This document shows, in pieces, positions 43,953 through 53,171 of a stretch of DNA of 64,000 bases. The translations under genes and the position numbers were made by a program. The notes under the pieces were generated by a model, which ran no database searches, had not been told where the DNA came from, and saw only the letters and a list, made by a program, of their open reading frames with translations. The stretch spans positions 12,732,150 through 12,796,149 of the forward strand of contig CAMGYJ010000004.1 in the NCBI GenBank assembly GCA_946122785.1. The letters run 5' to 3'. Source of the DNA: Linum tenue (lineage: Eukaryota > Streptophyta > Magnoliopsida > Malpighiales > Linaceae). Position 1 is the first letter of the stretch; the number at the start of each line of letters is the position of its first letter.

Positions 43953-45167
43953 CTAAGTTTCGGTCCATGCTAGAACCTCCTTGAAGTTGAGGTTCTCGTC
44001 GATGAGGTGGAGTCTCAAGTAACGAGCATGTGGTGTGGGAGGTGATGAAGGCTCGTGCACTTGATGCAGATGAAGTCTCCACCCTCGAGACCTCTTCTTC
44101 TCTTCTCTCGTCTCATTGCCCCAAACCAGATATGACAACATCGATTGACCACCATCGCGTCCACCAAGAGGGACCGATGTCGATGTGGCCTTGGTCTGGC
44201 AAAGAGACACTGCAAATGGGTCCTTGCTGAGCAATTCCTCGAAGTTCGGTGGAGATATCACAAGTAACTCATGGCCGGTGCAAGCCTCTTCCACCTCAAC
44301 TCCGTCCTCAGCCTGGACGCCAATTGCTTCTTCAACCTCCCTTTCTTCTTCATGTGGTATCACCCCTGGGAAATGATCAAGAACTCCTCCTGCTTCACTT
44401 TCGTCATCCTCCACAACTTCTTTCTGCATCCTTTCTTGCTCTTCTTCTTCTAGCACGGATTGGAGAGCAAGTTGCCCAGCAATTTCTCTCATGAGATCTT
44501 CTTGCATCTCCTCACTCATGCCCACCTCTTCAAAGCACAGTGTAGGATGTGGAAAGGGGTAGTCGGCTACGATAGGACATTCTTGATCATGATCTTCACG
44601 GGAGCTCTCCGTGATCACTTCTGTGTGCTCCACAATGTCCTTGTAGCCTTCTTCTTCCTCGTCCTCTTCTAGTATGGTAGCAGACGGGTGATCTTGAGCA
44701 AGTTGTGAGCAAACTTGCAACACCCACTCTGTTTGCTTCGCTGAGCGTTGAACAGCCTCCTCCATATCATGGAGATATGAGGGATCGGAAGAGGAAAGGG
44801 CTTGGATGTGAAGATCCATTCTGCGATTGCGTCTCTCGGAGTCCCGAACAAACTGCTCCAGGAGAAGCTTCAGTTCATAGTTTGGATCTGGCTGTGGAGT
44901 GTAGCATGGCTCTGCAGAATGGCCCGTGAAGGCCGCCATGGGTAACTCCAGCTCTGATGGCCCTTCTGGTTGTGGAAGAAAGTCTTCTTGGTAATGAGGT
45001 TGTTCTTGATATGCCCAGGGGTCAGATTGTTCTCCATAGAAAGGGGGTTGGTACTGGAACCCGGATCCATAGTCTTCTCCTCCTTGATTGCTCCAGGGGG
45101 TCTCGGGGTAATACCACTCGGACGGTGGTGGATACCCCCAATGATTGGAGAAGCCATGAGGATCCAT
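43953..45167 (-). CDS. 404-codon ORF of tandem retroelement, second copy
   Basis: The predicted protein is identical to that at 40034-41248. See that entry for features. Both lie about 135 bp from the LTR to their right, with the primer site between. Confidence 0.65.
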   Translation of the reverse strand: MDPHGFSNHWGYPPPSEWYYPETPWSNQGGEDYGSGFQYQPPFYGEQSDPWAYQEQPHYQEDFLPQPEGPSELELPMAAFTGHSAEPCYTPQPDPNYELKLLLEQFVRDSERRNRRMDLHIQALSSSDPSYLHDMEEAVQRSAKQTEWVLQVCSQLAQDHPSATILEEDEEEEGYKDIVEHTEVITESSREDHDQECPIVADYPFPHPTLCFEEVGMSEEMQEDLMREIAGQLALQSVLEEEEQERMQKEVVEDDESEAGGVLDHFPGVIPHEEEREVEEAIGVQAEDGVEVEEACTGHELLVISPPNFEELLSKDPFAVSLCQTKATSTSVPLGGRDGGQSMLSYLVWGNETREEKKRSRGWRLHLHQVHEPSSPPTPHARYLRLHLIDENLNFKEVLAWTET

Positions 45168-45279
45168 GATTCAGATCTGCACCAACAAAAACAAAAACAC
45201 CCAAGTGAAAAGTAAGGGTGGAAAACAAAAGAAAAACGCTAAAGTAACAAACTTCTGCCTTTCCTAATAATCTAGAAAT

Positions 45280-45297
45280 TCCCCGGCAACGGCGCCA
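45280..45297 (-). other. Primer-binding site (tRNA-Asp), second copy
   Basis: Same 18-base match to tRNA-Asp as at 41361-41378, six bases from LTR 3. Confidence 0.85.
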
Positions 45298-45303
45298 AAA
45301 ACT

Positions 45304-46634
45304 TGACTCGCTATGGCACAACTCCTAACAAAGGCCAAGTGTAACCAATGAAAGGGACTGCAGTATAGTGGCTCAAGTAATAAATATCGAATCCACGGGT
45401 CTCTAGAGTTACTATTACTCAGCTTCAATTCATTATCTAGCAAACCAGATTAAGATGAAAGAACTAAAACTACTCTAACAAACTACAGTTAAAGTTAATC
45501 TAATTACAGGTTGGGAACTCACTTAGGTATGATTCCCCCTAGCCACTAGCCAGATTAACGATTGATGATCTCTAACTTGTTTCACTTTCATTCACAATGC
45601 GGAGAATCCTTGACTAGACCTTGAGTCTCGACTAAAGGAACAAGGCCCTCTTGAGTCAATTGCCTAGAGGGACGTATCCTTCTCTAGAACAATCGATCAA
45701 GGCGTTCTGAACTAGACTCCCTCTATCGAATGAGGTTCTCAATCGATACAAAGCAGTGAATCAACCCTCGACTAAAGCAATAGATCCACTACTATCAATC
45801 TATGGTGCTCTATTGACCTAATCAGGTATTCGCTCTCATAGGATCAAAGCAGAATCAATAATCTCGACTAAAGCAGAATTGAATCGTGAAAACATGCATA
45901 GATTGAATATGAACTCAAGATTATCAAGTCAAAGTACTCATACAATCATCCAATCAAACAGACATAGCTAGGGTTCCTCAAAACCTAAGTGAAGGGAAGT
46001 TACTCCATAGAGAAGAGAGAGACTGCAGTAAGAATCTTCAGATGATCAGTCTTCAAGTCCGGGCTTGTTCCTCGAGCTTCCAAGGCGAAGAAATCCTCCA
46101 ATTCCACTCTTAGAATGCCCTCAAATCGCCCTCTCTTTCTTTTGGTTCGTCCCTTGGGTGTTTGGGATCCAAAACCCAGCTCTCCCCCTCAAAAACGCAC
46201 AAAACAGGCTTTTAACAGCCTGCGTCCGCGATCCCCGGTCGAAATACCCGGTCGGGTATTTCAGGGTTCGACCGGGTATTTCATAAAACGCGACGTTCCA
46301 CTTTGGGGAAAATCCCCGGTCCAACATCAAAATCCCCGCCCGGGGATTTAAGGCCATCGCCCGGGCCCCCTTCTGCTTCTCACGGGTGCCAAAAACGATA
46401 AATACCCGGTCGGGTATTTCGCCATCCGACCGGGTATTTTCCTCGTGCAGCCCCCTTAGTCCCAACTCGGCTCCTTTCGACCCAGAACTCGTTTCTCCGC
46501 CTCGATTCCAACTCCGGGTCCTGAAATATGACATAAACACACAACCTAGCGTGAAATCGGCTTAAAACACGAGATTCCACATCACAAACGGCTTCAGAAT
46601 AGGGGTGAAAACATGTGTAATTATCGGTCTATCA
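45304..46634 (-). repeat. LTR 3 of tandem element
   Basis: Two private differences are visible: CCCCGCCCGGGG near 46335, where the others have CCCCGACCGGGG, and CCAACTCCGGG near 46511, where the others have CCAACGCCGGG. Ends GTCTATCA, then target duplication GGATG. Confidence 0.92.
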
Positions 46635-46639
46635 GGATG

Positions 46640-47047
46640 ATCGTCATATAATTCACCTCCACCATGGATACCAGATGTTTGACCGTGTCCAGAATGACGT
46701 CCAACACCAACGGCTGGCTCGGTGTAAACGAACATCTCGGCTTTGGCCAATTTGTTGGACCTCAAGAATTCGAGCATGGAATCTAGGTCATCTTGAGTGG
46801 TTATGGTATATTCCTCATGCCACAATGACCCAATTGCTCTGTTTGGGTATCGGTACACCATACGATCTACCCTCCTCGTGCCATCCATGCAAGTAACGTC
46901 AGTGCATATTTGATGGAGGTCTTCAAGCTTCGGTCTGGTACCGACCGCTATTTTCTGAAAATTGCCACCGACGTAGGTGGCCCCCTTTCCGGTCTCTTCC
47001 ATGTAACCATTCCACCGTGAGCCAAGCGTTAACTGACGGAATGCCAT
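46640..47047 (-). pseudogene. Mutator (MULE) transposase, N-terminal exon
   Basis: Begins at ATG 47047 (MAFRQLTLGSRW), directly after a splice acceptor TTTGTGTGCAG on the minus strand. The reading continues through FVYTEPAVGVG to the retroelement junction. There the frame matches the continuation at 37461 once the duplicated GGATG is allowed for. It is the N-terminal part of the same transposase. The 135-residue exon has no separate known function. Confidence 0.8.
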
Positions 47048-47106
47048 CTGCACACAAACAAACCGTAGTTTAGTTAATATCATAAAAATCACAAATCACA
47101 ATAAAA

Positions 47107-47325
47107 AGTAACACAAAATAAACTTACGAGTTAATTTTAATGGCATAAAAAGTAACACAAACTAAACTTACGAGTTAATTTTAATGGCATAAAAAGTAAC
47201 ACAAAATAAACTTACGAGTTAATGTTAATGGCATAAAAAGTAACACAAAATAAAGTTACGAGTTAATGTTAATGGCATAAAAAGTAACAAAAAAAAAACT
47301 TACGAGTTAATCTTAATGGCAAACA
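47107..47325. repeat. 44-bp tandem repeat in transposase leader
   Basis: Five copies starting near 47107, 47151, 47195, 47239 and 47283. On the minus strand most copies contain CTCGTAAGT, a perfect plant 5' splice-site consensus; the fourth reads CTCGTAACT. They lie upstream of the acceptor at 47048. Confidence 0.85.
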
Positions 47326-47405
47326 CACTAAATAAATATAGATATACAACAGAAAAATGAAAGAGAGAATGAGAGGTGTGAAGAGTAGAGGTTTTCCGGC
47401 AAGTC

Positions 47406-47412
47406 TTATATA
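47406..47412 (-). promoter_or_regulatory. TATA box of MULE transposase
   Basis: The minus strand reads CCCTATATAAGAC, immediately inside the right hairpin array and followed by a CT-rich leader. It mirrors the arrangement at the left end. Confidence 0.65.
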
Positions 47413-47427
47413 GGGGAAAAAATTGTG

Positions 47428-47804
47428 AAAACCGCACCTCTAGGGTGCGGTTTTAGTCTGCCATGCAGCCCTACGTGCATAATTCTCTGCATGGCTGTGT
47501 CGGGTGTCGGAAAATAATTGGCACGTAAACCGCACTTGGGGGGTGCGATCTACATGGCTAAACCGCACCTTACAGATGCGGTTCATTCTTGGAGGAATAA
47601 ATCGCATCTCTAAGGTGCGGTTTAGGTAGGTCAGGCCTAAACCGCACCTCGGCCATGCGTTTCATGTAGGCCAGACATGAAAACGCATTGCCAAGGTGCG
47701 ATTTAGGCCCACCAGATTAGAACGCACCCTCCAGGTGCGGTTTACATATAAAACGCACCTGGGGGATGCGGTTTATATGTAAAACGCATCACGAGGGTGC
47801 GGTC
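47428..47804. repeat. Right hairpin array of large MULE
   Basis: Nine imperfect palindromes with arms AACCGCACC/GGTGCGGTT, AATCGCATC/GATGCGATT or mixtures, starting near 47428, 47528, 47560, 47599, 47639, 47680, 47721, 47751 and 47781. They have the same design as the left array, but the CGCACC/GGTGCGG form is commoner. Confidence 0.85.
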
Positions 47805-47903
47805 AATAAAAAAGGGTGCTAGTTTTGTAAATATTTTTGAGAGGGTGCTAGTTTTGTAATTTTTTTTTAAAGGTGCTATTTCTGGAAAAAACTCCTCACA
47901 GTG

Positions 47904-48306
47904 ACTTAAAGAAATGGGACTAGACCCGAAATGCTTACTGTATCATCCCAAGGGGTCTCGACACCTTCACATCGATATGGAGCACCATCTACGTCAGGGA
48001 GATGTAAAATCTCGCAATAAGTAGCCTTAGGCGGATCATTATAGCCCGGAGGCCGACCGACTCCAGTTGAAATTATTTTAATCTTCTTCTTTCCAAAAAA
48101 AATAAATAACGACAAGGGTTGCCTTAGGTGTCAGCAACTCTCCTGCCTTCTTGAATTCGTGTGGCTCAAAATTGTCCCTGATATCACAGGTGAAGAAGCC
48201 TAGAGAATCTATTTCTGGGACACGGCGCGGCCAAAAGCATACAATTTTCTCCCATCTACCAAAGCGAAACCCATGCATGCAGTCAGTCTTTCGTTGAGGT
48301 GGGCGC
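47904..48306 (-). pseudogene. Host gene of unknown family, middle part
   Basis: From 48306 downward the reading gives HLNERLTACMGFALVDGRKLYAFGR, then changes frame near 48215 into VPEIDSLGFFTCDIRDNFEPHEFKKAGELL. After another shift near 48090 it continues in PPKATYCEILHLPDVDGAPYRCEG. An in-frame TAA lies about 10 bases before the MULE junction. With the parts at 48818-48964 and 33225-33888 this forms one broken minus-strand gene. It was either dead before the insertions or decayed since. Confidence 0.5.
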
Positions 48307-48812
48307 TGTTAGAGAGTGGTATAAGATCCATCATAACCTTCTCCCAACAACTCGAGTTATTGGGAGCAACTGGTTCATGACATGGTATCAGAGCCTTCTG
48401 TGACCGAGAGGTCTTGTGTTCGATTCCCGGTGACCCCCATTTGTTAAGCACATGGTATTCTTGTCTTCAGACCTGTGCAAACTTCAAGCCTTTGTGAGTG
48501 GCTTTCGTTTGAGGGGGCGTGTTAATGTTGTGGTATATGATCCACGATTGAACCTCTCCCAACAACTCGAGTTATTGGGACCAACTGGTTTATGACATGG
48601 TATCAGAGCCTAGAACCGAAAGGTCATGTGTTCGAATCTCCACGACCCCCAATATTAACCGTTGTCTTTCAAGCACATGGTATGGTGGGCCTGTGCAAAT
48701 TTCAAGCCCTTGGGTTGGCTTTCGTTTGAGGGGGCGTGTTAGAGAGTGGTATAAGATCCATCATAACCTTCTCCCAACAACTCGAGTTATTGGGAGCAAC
48801 TGGTTCATGACA
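48307..48812 (-). mobile_element. Three-LTR TRIM retroelement
   Basis: Three short LTRs (48307-48382, 48520-48597, 48737-48812) begin TGTTA and end TGACA. Each of the first two is followed by TGGTATCAGAGCC, the initiator-Met primer site. The second and third are preceded by the polypurine tract TTTGAGGGGGCG. A 5-bp duplication GGCGC flanks the set (48302-48306 and 48813-48817). The element itself reads in the plus direction. It is tagged minus only because it lies in a minus-strand host gene. It codes for nothing, as is normal for terminal-repeat retrotransposons in miniature. Confidence 0.92.
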
Positions 48813-48817
48813 GGCGC

Positions 48818-48964
48818 TAGTGTCGGTGAAAATAGACCGTCCTCGATGCTCATCTGGTACAACGACGCACCATCATATTCTGTAGAGAACAACACCGCAG
48901 CATCCCACACGTGCTCTTGCTTTTTCATTGATGCTTCCGTCATTACATATAAGCTACGAGACAA
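48818..48964 (-). pseudogene. Host gene of unknown family, 5' part
   Basis: The reading contains LYVMTEASMKKQEHVWDAAVLF and SIEDGLFSPTLAP, then runs into the TRIM at GGCGC. A stop codon (TAA) lies directly upstream at 48965. The first codon here is therefore either the ATG at 48943 or this is an internal exon beginning after the acceptor-like TCGTAG at about 48955. I see no upstream exon. Confidence 0.45.
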
Positions 48965-49445
48965 TTAGGGTTAACTTCCTCGGTGATCTTATTAATAGAG
49001 CCTATCCTCGTGTATAGGTGAAGCGGCCCAACACAAGAGTCGACGTAGTGATGACAATGGACAGGGCGGGCACCTCAATATTCATGTATCATTCCATGCT
49101 ATTATCGGTTGGGGCGGGTAATATTCGTGCGGTAGAGGTGTAGCGTATCAACTCACTTTTATATGTTATTTAAAAATAATACATGCAAAATTTATCTTTT
49201 ACAATAAAACGATGTGAAAAATACTTTATAAATGAAAAATAGTCATAATAGAACGGGTAATGGAGTCTAAATAATTGAAAGATCAAGCCTAACTAATTGA
49301 AAAAACCCAAAATAGGAGAAATATGAATATATACTATAAAAACTGTGATATAACGGGTCAAGAACGAGGCGGAGCGGGTCGGAAGTAGATACCCATGTCC
49401 CGCTTACGTAACTGCAGGTCGGATACTACCCGTCCATCGCTGGTC
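48965..49445. other. Possible decayed hAT-like element
   Basis: TAGTGATGACAATGGACAGG near 49035 and CCCGTCCATCGCTGG near 49428 look like diverged inverted ends. GGGCGGG/CGGGTC motifs lie inside each, resembling the hAT at 7266-9236. No exact 8-bp duplication is seen, so this is tentative. Confidence 0.4.
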
Positions 49446-49454
49446 GGATCTAGT

Positions 49455-50135
49455 CAGTGGCGGACCCACGAATTTTACATGGGGGTGTCCTCTTTCAAAA
49501 AATGAAGTAAAATTAAAAATTAAATAATTATTAAATAAAAAATACCCAACTCATACAAGTTAAAAAAGTCCATGATGTATTTTCATATTCTGAAAAAAAA
49601 ATTATAAACTACAGTTGGTGTCTACACTGCTCAACAAGTTTGTCTCAGTATGTCCTACTACACAATCATTCGCGAACTGACGCATATTCGACTTCTAAAT
49701 TGCTCTTGATGTAACTCAAAGTTTAAAAGACACTTTCAACACCTGTAGTACAACCATCAAATCAATACAAATTAAGGGTAGCTTGTAATTATATCAATTG
49801 TTAGGTTTTGAAAATAATTAACGATATAGAATAGGGTTTTGCTATTACACGGTGTTTAGAATAAGACAACAAAAACGTTGTACGCTTGTAGCCTAATGGA
49901 AATTATATTTATTAGTAATAGTAGTATCCCGGGTTTGAATTACCCAAACTACCACTTATATTCCCATACGCAAACTACAAACGAGAGTAGGATAATCATT
50001 TTTTCAAATTTAATAATGTCCCGGACTATTAATTATAATTTTTTTTGTCCATACGTAAATTATCATTGGGGGTTGTATAATCACTTTTCCAAAATTTAGT
50101 GGTGTCCCGGAACACCCCAAAGGCCCCTAGGTCTG
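49455..50135. other. Decayed repeat starting CAGTGGCGGACCCA
   Basis: The left part (GTGGCGGACCCACGAATTTT) and right part (GGTGTCCCGGAACACCCC, then CCTAGGTCTGG) resemble diverged inverted ends often seen in plant DNA transposons. No coding capacity and no target duplication are seen. Confidence 0.35.
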
Positions 50136-50432
50136 GTAATACTCGGTAGGGCGGGGTAAATTAGAGAAGAGGGATTATTAATAAAGAAGGATATTAATAA
50201 GCCAACCCTTTGGCTTAGTGTCTGAATCCCATTCCCTAGGACAACCCGACTGCTGTTTAATATTGGTATATATGTAATAACAACATTATATAGTCGGCAA
50301 AGCTTTTACCTAATTATTATATCTTAGATTGGAAAAACCTTGACTTATTAGTTATTACCACGATAAAAAGATGTCTCGTACGTATTAAAAAGCGTATTAA
50401 TTAAAGAGTTGTATATATAAAGTGCACCAGAG
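50136..50432. other. 3' flank of dioxygenase gene
   Basis: AT-rich, with no gene. Likely contains the dioxygenase 3' untranslated region (minus strand). Confidence 0.45.
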
Positions 50433-53171
50433 CTAGTTAATTAAACTAGCTGCTAGCTTCGTAGCCGGTGGATCAACCGGCAAACGTTTGAACCTCTCCA
50501 GCCCGACCTTAAATCCCAGCGTCTTGATGTCCTCCTGCACTTGTTGCTGGAACTCTCTGTAAGTAAAGGGCTTGTACTTGGAGCTCTCCATTATCTGCCC
50601 TTCTCCAGGGAACACGAAGTAGCATATTGATATTCTGTCTTCCTTGCACTTCTTCACCTTCACCCTATGCTTCACGCTCCTAAATTCATCGTCGCTAATC
50701 GCCTGCAAAACCCACAAAAGAAACTACTATAATTTGAAAACAGATTATCTAGTCATGGGTCTGGGTGTTCGTAAATTAGCTAACACAAATCGTATTAGTG
50801 AATCCAAAAAAATTATATATATATATTTTTTTACTTTCTTACATTATCGATTTACCTGCATCATGTCACCGATATTGACGACGAGGGTGTTGGGGACCGG
50901 TTCGAGGGGCACCCAGACATCATTCTTCAGGAATTCGAGGCCACTCACTTGGTCGTCCTGCAGCACTATCGAGACCACTGAACTGTCCGTGTGGGCTTGC
51001 ATCCCCAACGGCGCCGGCGACGTCTCCTGCTCGGCGACAACTTTGTTATTGTTGCCGTCACCGTCGGCCGGCTGCTGAGGTGGAACCTGCGGGTAACGGT
51101 AAACTCGGATGATGCCGGTGGGTTCTGACACGTAATCGCCGCACTCCAAACTCGCAAGCTTTCCCATTGCGTCCGCCACCGTCCTCGAGATTCGGCCCAT
51201 GTGTTTCCCGTACTCTCCCACCAGCGTTCTAGAAGAAAAAGGTTCGTTGCGCAAGAACAATTAGTCGTCTGACGTATTAAAAAAGCAAAAATGTAGGTGG
51301 AGCGTACTTATCAATTTATCGAATAAGCCCATATTAAAGCCTCAGGCCAATAATTGGGGGCCCAATCAGCTAAGCTCAAACACTAGGCGTAAGGGAGTAC
51401 AATATTTGCCTAGCTCAAGTTAAACTCGGTTTATTAATTTTTGTTCAGACTAGAAGTAATTTTCTATGACAAGTTTATTTGAGCTATAAAAAGAATTCAT
51501 GTTTATCGAGTTAAGCACGACCTAGGCTCCTTATGAAATGAGCTTGATAATTTTTTTTGTTGTTGCTAAAAATACTGTAATATCGTAATCTCAACGAAAA
51601 ATACAAAAAAGATAATAACTAATTTACAAAATAAGTGACTACACTTTCATAATCTACATTATCAAGCAACTCAAGAACTAAACTCAACAAAACCACTTAA
51701 TTAGTCTAGCTAGCTCACGTGTCTGACATTGTAAACTGGTTCACCCTCGATCGTGTACTAACGAGTCCATTCGTAAACTAGTTCTTTAAATAACTAGACA
51801 AAATTCTACTTTTTCCATCCAAATCCGGCCAATAACGACACTCATTTTTCTTGAGAATTCGGACAAGAAACCACTTTGCACATTTAAGACTTAAGCCGAA
51901 ACATTAATCCTCGACAAATGGACAGATGGGGGAATCGATTTCCTGTCACGATACGGCCTTTGTACGAACTACACAGACACCGCAAACAAAAGAATCTCCT
52001 TTTTCGCGACCCTTAAACACCCAACGTGGTCGTGAATCGCCAGCTTTGTTCCTTTAATTTGTTCTTTCAAAAATGCCTAGACGTCTACATACATCGCTAG
52101 TTCATCACTAATGACTCAAGACAATATCCTAATGCATGCATGGTAACAGTAAAATGATTCATTAGTTTTTTTTGGAGCAAAAATTATTCATAAGTTAGTT
52201 AGTACAGTAAAATTGTACATTCAAATTTCAACCTACAAAGCCAAGCCATCCATTGCCTTTATAGTCTTGACCTTATGGAAATGACCCATTTTAGTAATAT
52301 ATACATGAAAACTAGTTGCATATACAGTTTCGAATAATTCAAGAAGTTTATATCACACTGCCAAGAATCGGTTGATAATAATAATTCGTGTTAACTCGTG
52401 TTGTTGGTAGAGGTTCAATAGCTAGCTAGTGTGTGTTCATGAATGAGTTATCCAAATTGCATATATGCACAATACTAAAGCATGGATTGAAAAACCGTAC
52501 CGTAGTGGCGACATATGGGGAAAAAAAACGGAAGCGAAACCGATATGTATGAAACTGTTGAACCACCGTTAAACCACAATTTTAGCATAAACTATCTTAC
52601 TTCCAACTTTTTCAGTACAACCTGCGGTACGATTTTTCGATTCTAGCCGGCAAAAAAGAAAAAGAAGGTACCTGAAGGATTGAAGCGATGGATGATGACA
52701 AGTTGCAGGAAGTTGAGAGGAAGAGAGAGGGAGATTAATGGCCTCAACCCAATTGATCTCCTGGGCCGACTTATCCAGGGTCCGACCGGACGAGTTCAGA
52801 ATGGGCGTGCCCCAGAAGTAGGACGCCGTTCCATCGCCGCCGGAGGAGAACAGAGCCTGTTTGGAGTCGAAGGGCTGGGCGAAGAAATCGGCGGCGTGAG
52901 TCTTGAGCTGCTCCAGAAGCGGTTCGGGGACACCATGGTTCACCAACCGGAAAAACCCCCAATCCCGGCCCGCTTCCCGGAGCTTCCCCACGTCCGGCCG
53001 CTCCAGATCTATTACCGGCACCGCCGCCTCGAGGTGAGGTGATTTGTGTTGGGTGGTTACTGCTTCTTCGGGCTTTCCACCGCCACCGCCACCCTCGTCG
53101 ACGTGGATGGTTCCGTTGCTGGTTTGTCGGCGGCGGCGGAAGACCGGCGGGTAGGATTGAGGGTCGTTCAT
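50433..53171 (-). CDS. 2-oxoglutarate/Fe(II) dioxygenase, gibberellin 2-oxidase-like
   Basis: Three exons on the minus strand: 52672-53171, 50856-51228 and 50433-50702. Both introns (1443 and 153 bp) have GT...AG borders and consistent phase, giving 380 residues. The start is the ATG at 53171 (MNDPQSYPPV); an open frame upstream lacks family resemblance. The N-terminal DIOX_N part holds AVPVIDLERPD and DWGFFRLVNHGVP. The catalytic domain has the iron ligands H246 and D248 (QAHTDSS) and H303 (SVKHRV), with R314/S316 (RIS) for 2-oxoglutarate. The end, YKPFTYREFQQQVQED with KVGLERF, resembles gibberellin 2-oxidases of the C20 class, which inactivate gibberellin precursors. Another dioxygenase subgroup is possible. 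A Gly-rich run and a Gly/Asn-rich insert (about residues 220-235) are unusual. All key residues are intact. Confidence 0.85.
51229..52671 (-). other. Intron 1 of dioxygenase gene
   Basis: 1443 bp, AT-rich, from GTACCT (minus strand) to TTCTTCTAG. I find no transposon ends or coding frames in it. Confidence 0.75.

Larger units (their letters stand above)
37467..46634 (-). mobile_element. Three-LTR tandem non-autonomous gypsy element
   Basis: Three LTRs of 1331 bp each (37467-38797, 41385-42715, 45304-46634) alternate with two internal regions (38798-41384, 42716-45303). The whole is flanked by a single 5-bp duplication GGATG (37462-37466 and 46635-46639). Orientation is minus. A tRNA-Asp primer site precedes the middle and right LTRs on the plus strand. 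Each internal region has one 404-codon ORF and no protease, RT or integrase. The copies differ by only a few bases, so the tandem is recent. It interrupts the transposase reading of the large MULE. Confidence 0.95.
33889..47894. mobile_element. Large MULE with plant mobile domain gene and transposase
   Basis: Ends read GAGATTTTTCC on the left and GAGTTTTTTCC on the minus strand at the right. Both continue into near-identical AATTACAAAACTAGCACCCT. A perfect 9-bp duplication CTCACAGTG lies at 33880-33888 and 47895-47903. Inside, two genes point toward each other: a plant mobile domain gene (plus) and a Mutator transposase (minus). Each has a hairpin array and TATA box in the neighbouring end. 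The element interrupts the host gene and is itself expanded by about 9.2 kb of retroelement. Both genes are damaged, so it is non-autonomous now. Confidence 0.93.

Noticed and set aside
48383..48440. tRNA-like stretch with a GTTCGATTCCC segment after TGGTATCAGAGCC
   Set aside because: No complete cloverleaf can be drawn. The position right after a TRIM LTR fits a primer-binding site, although the B-box resemblance is noted.
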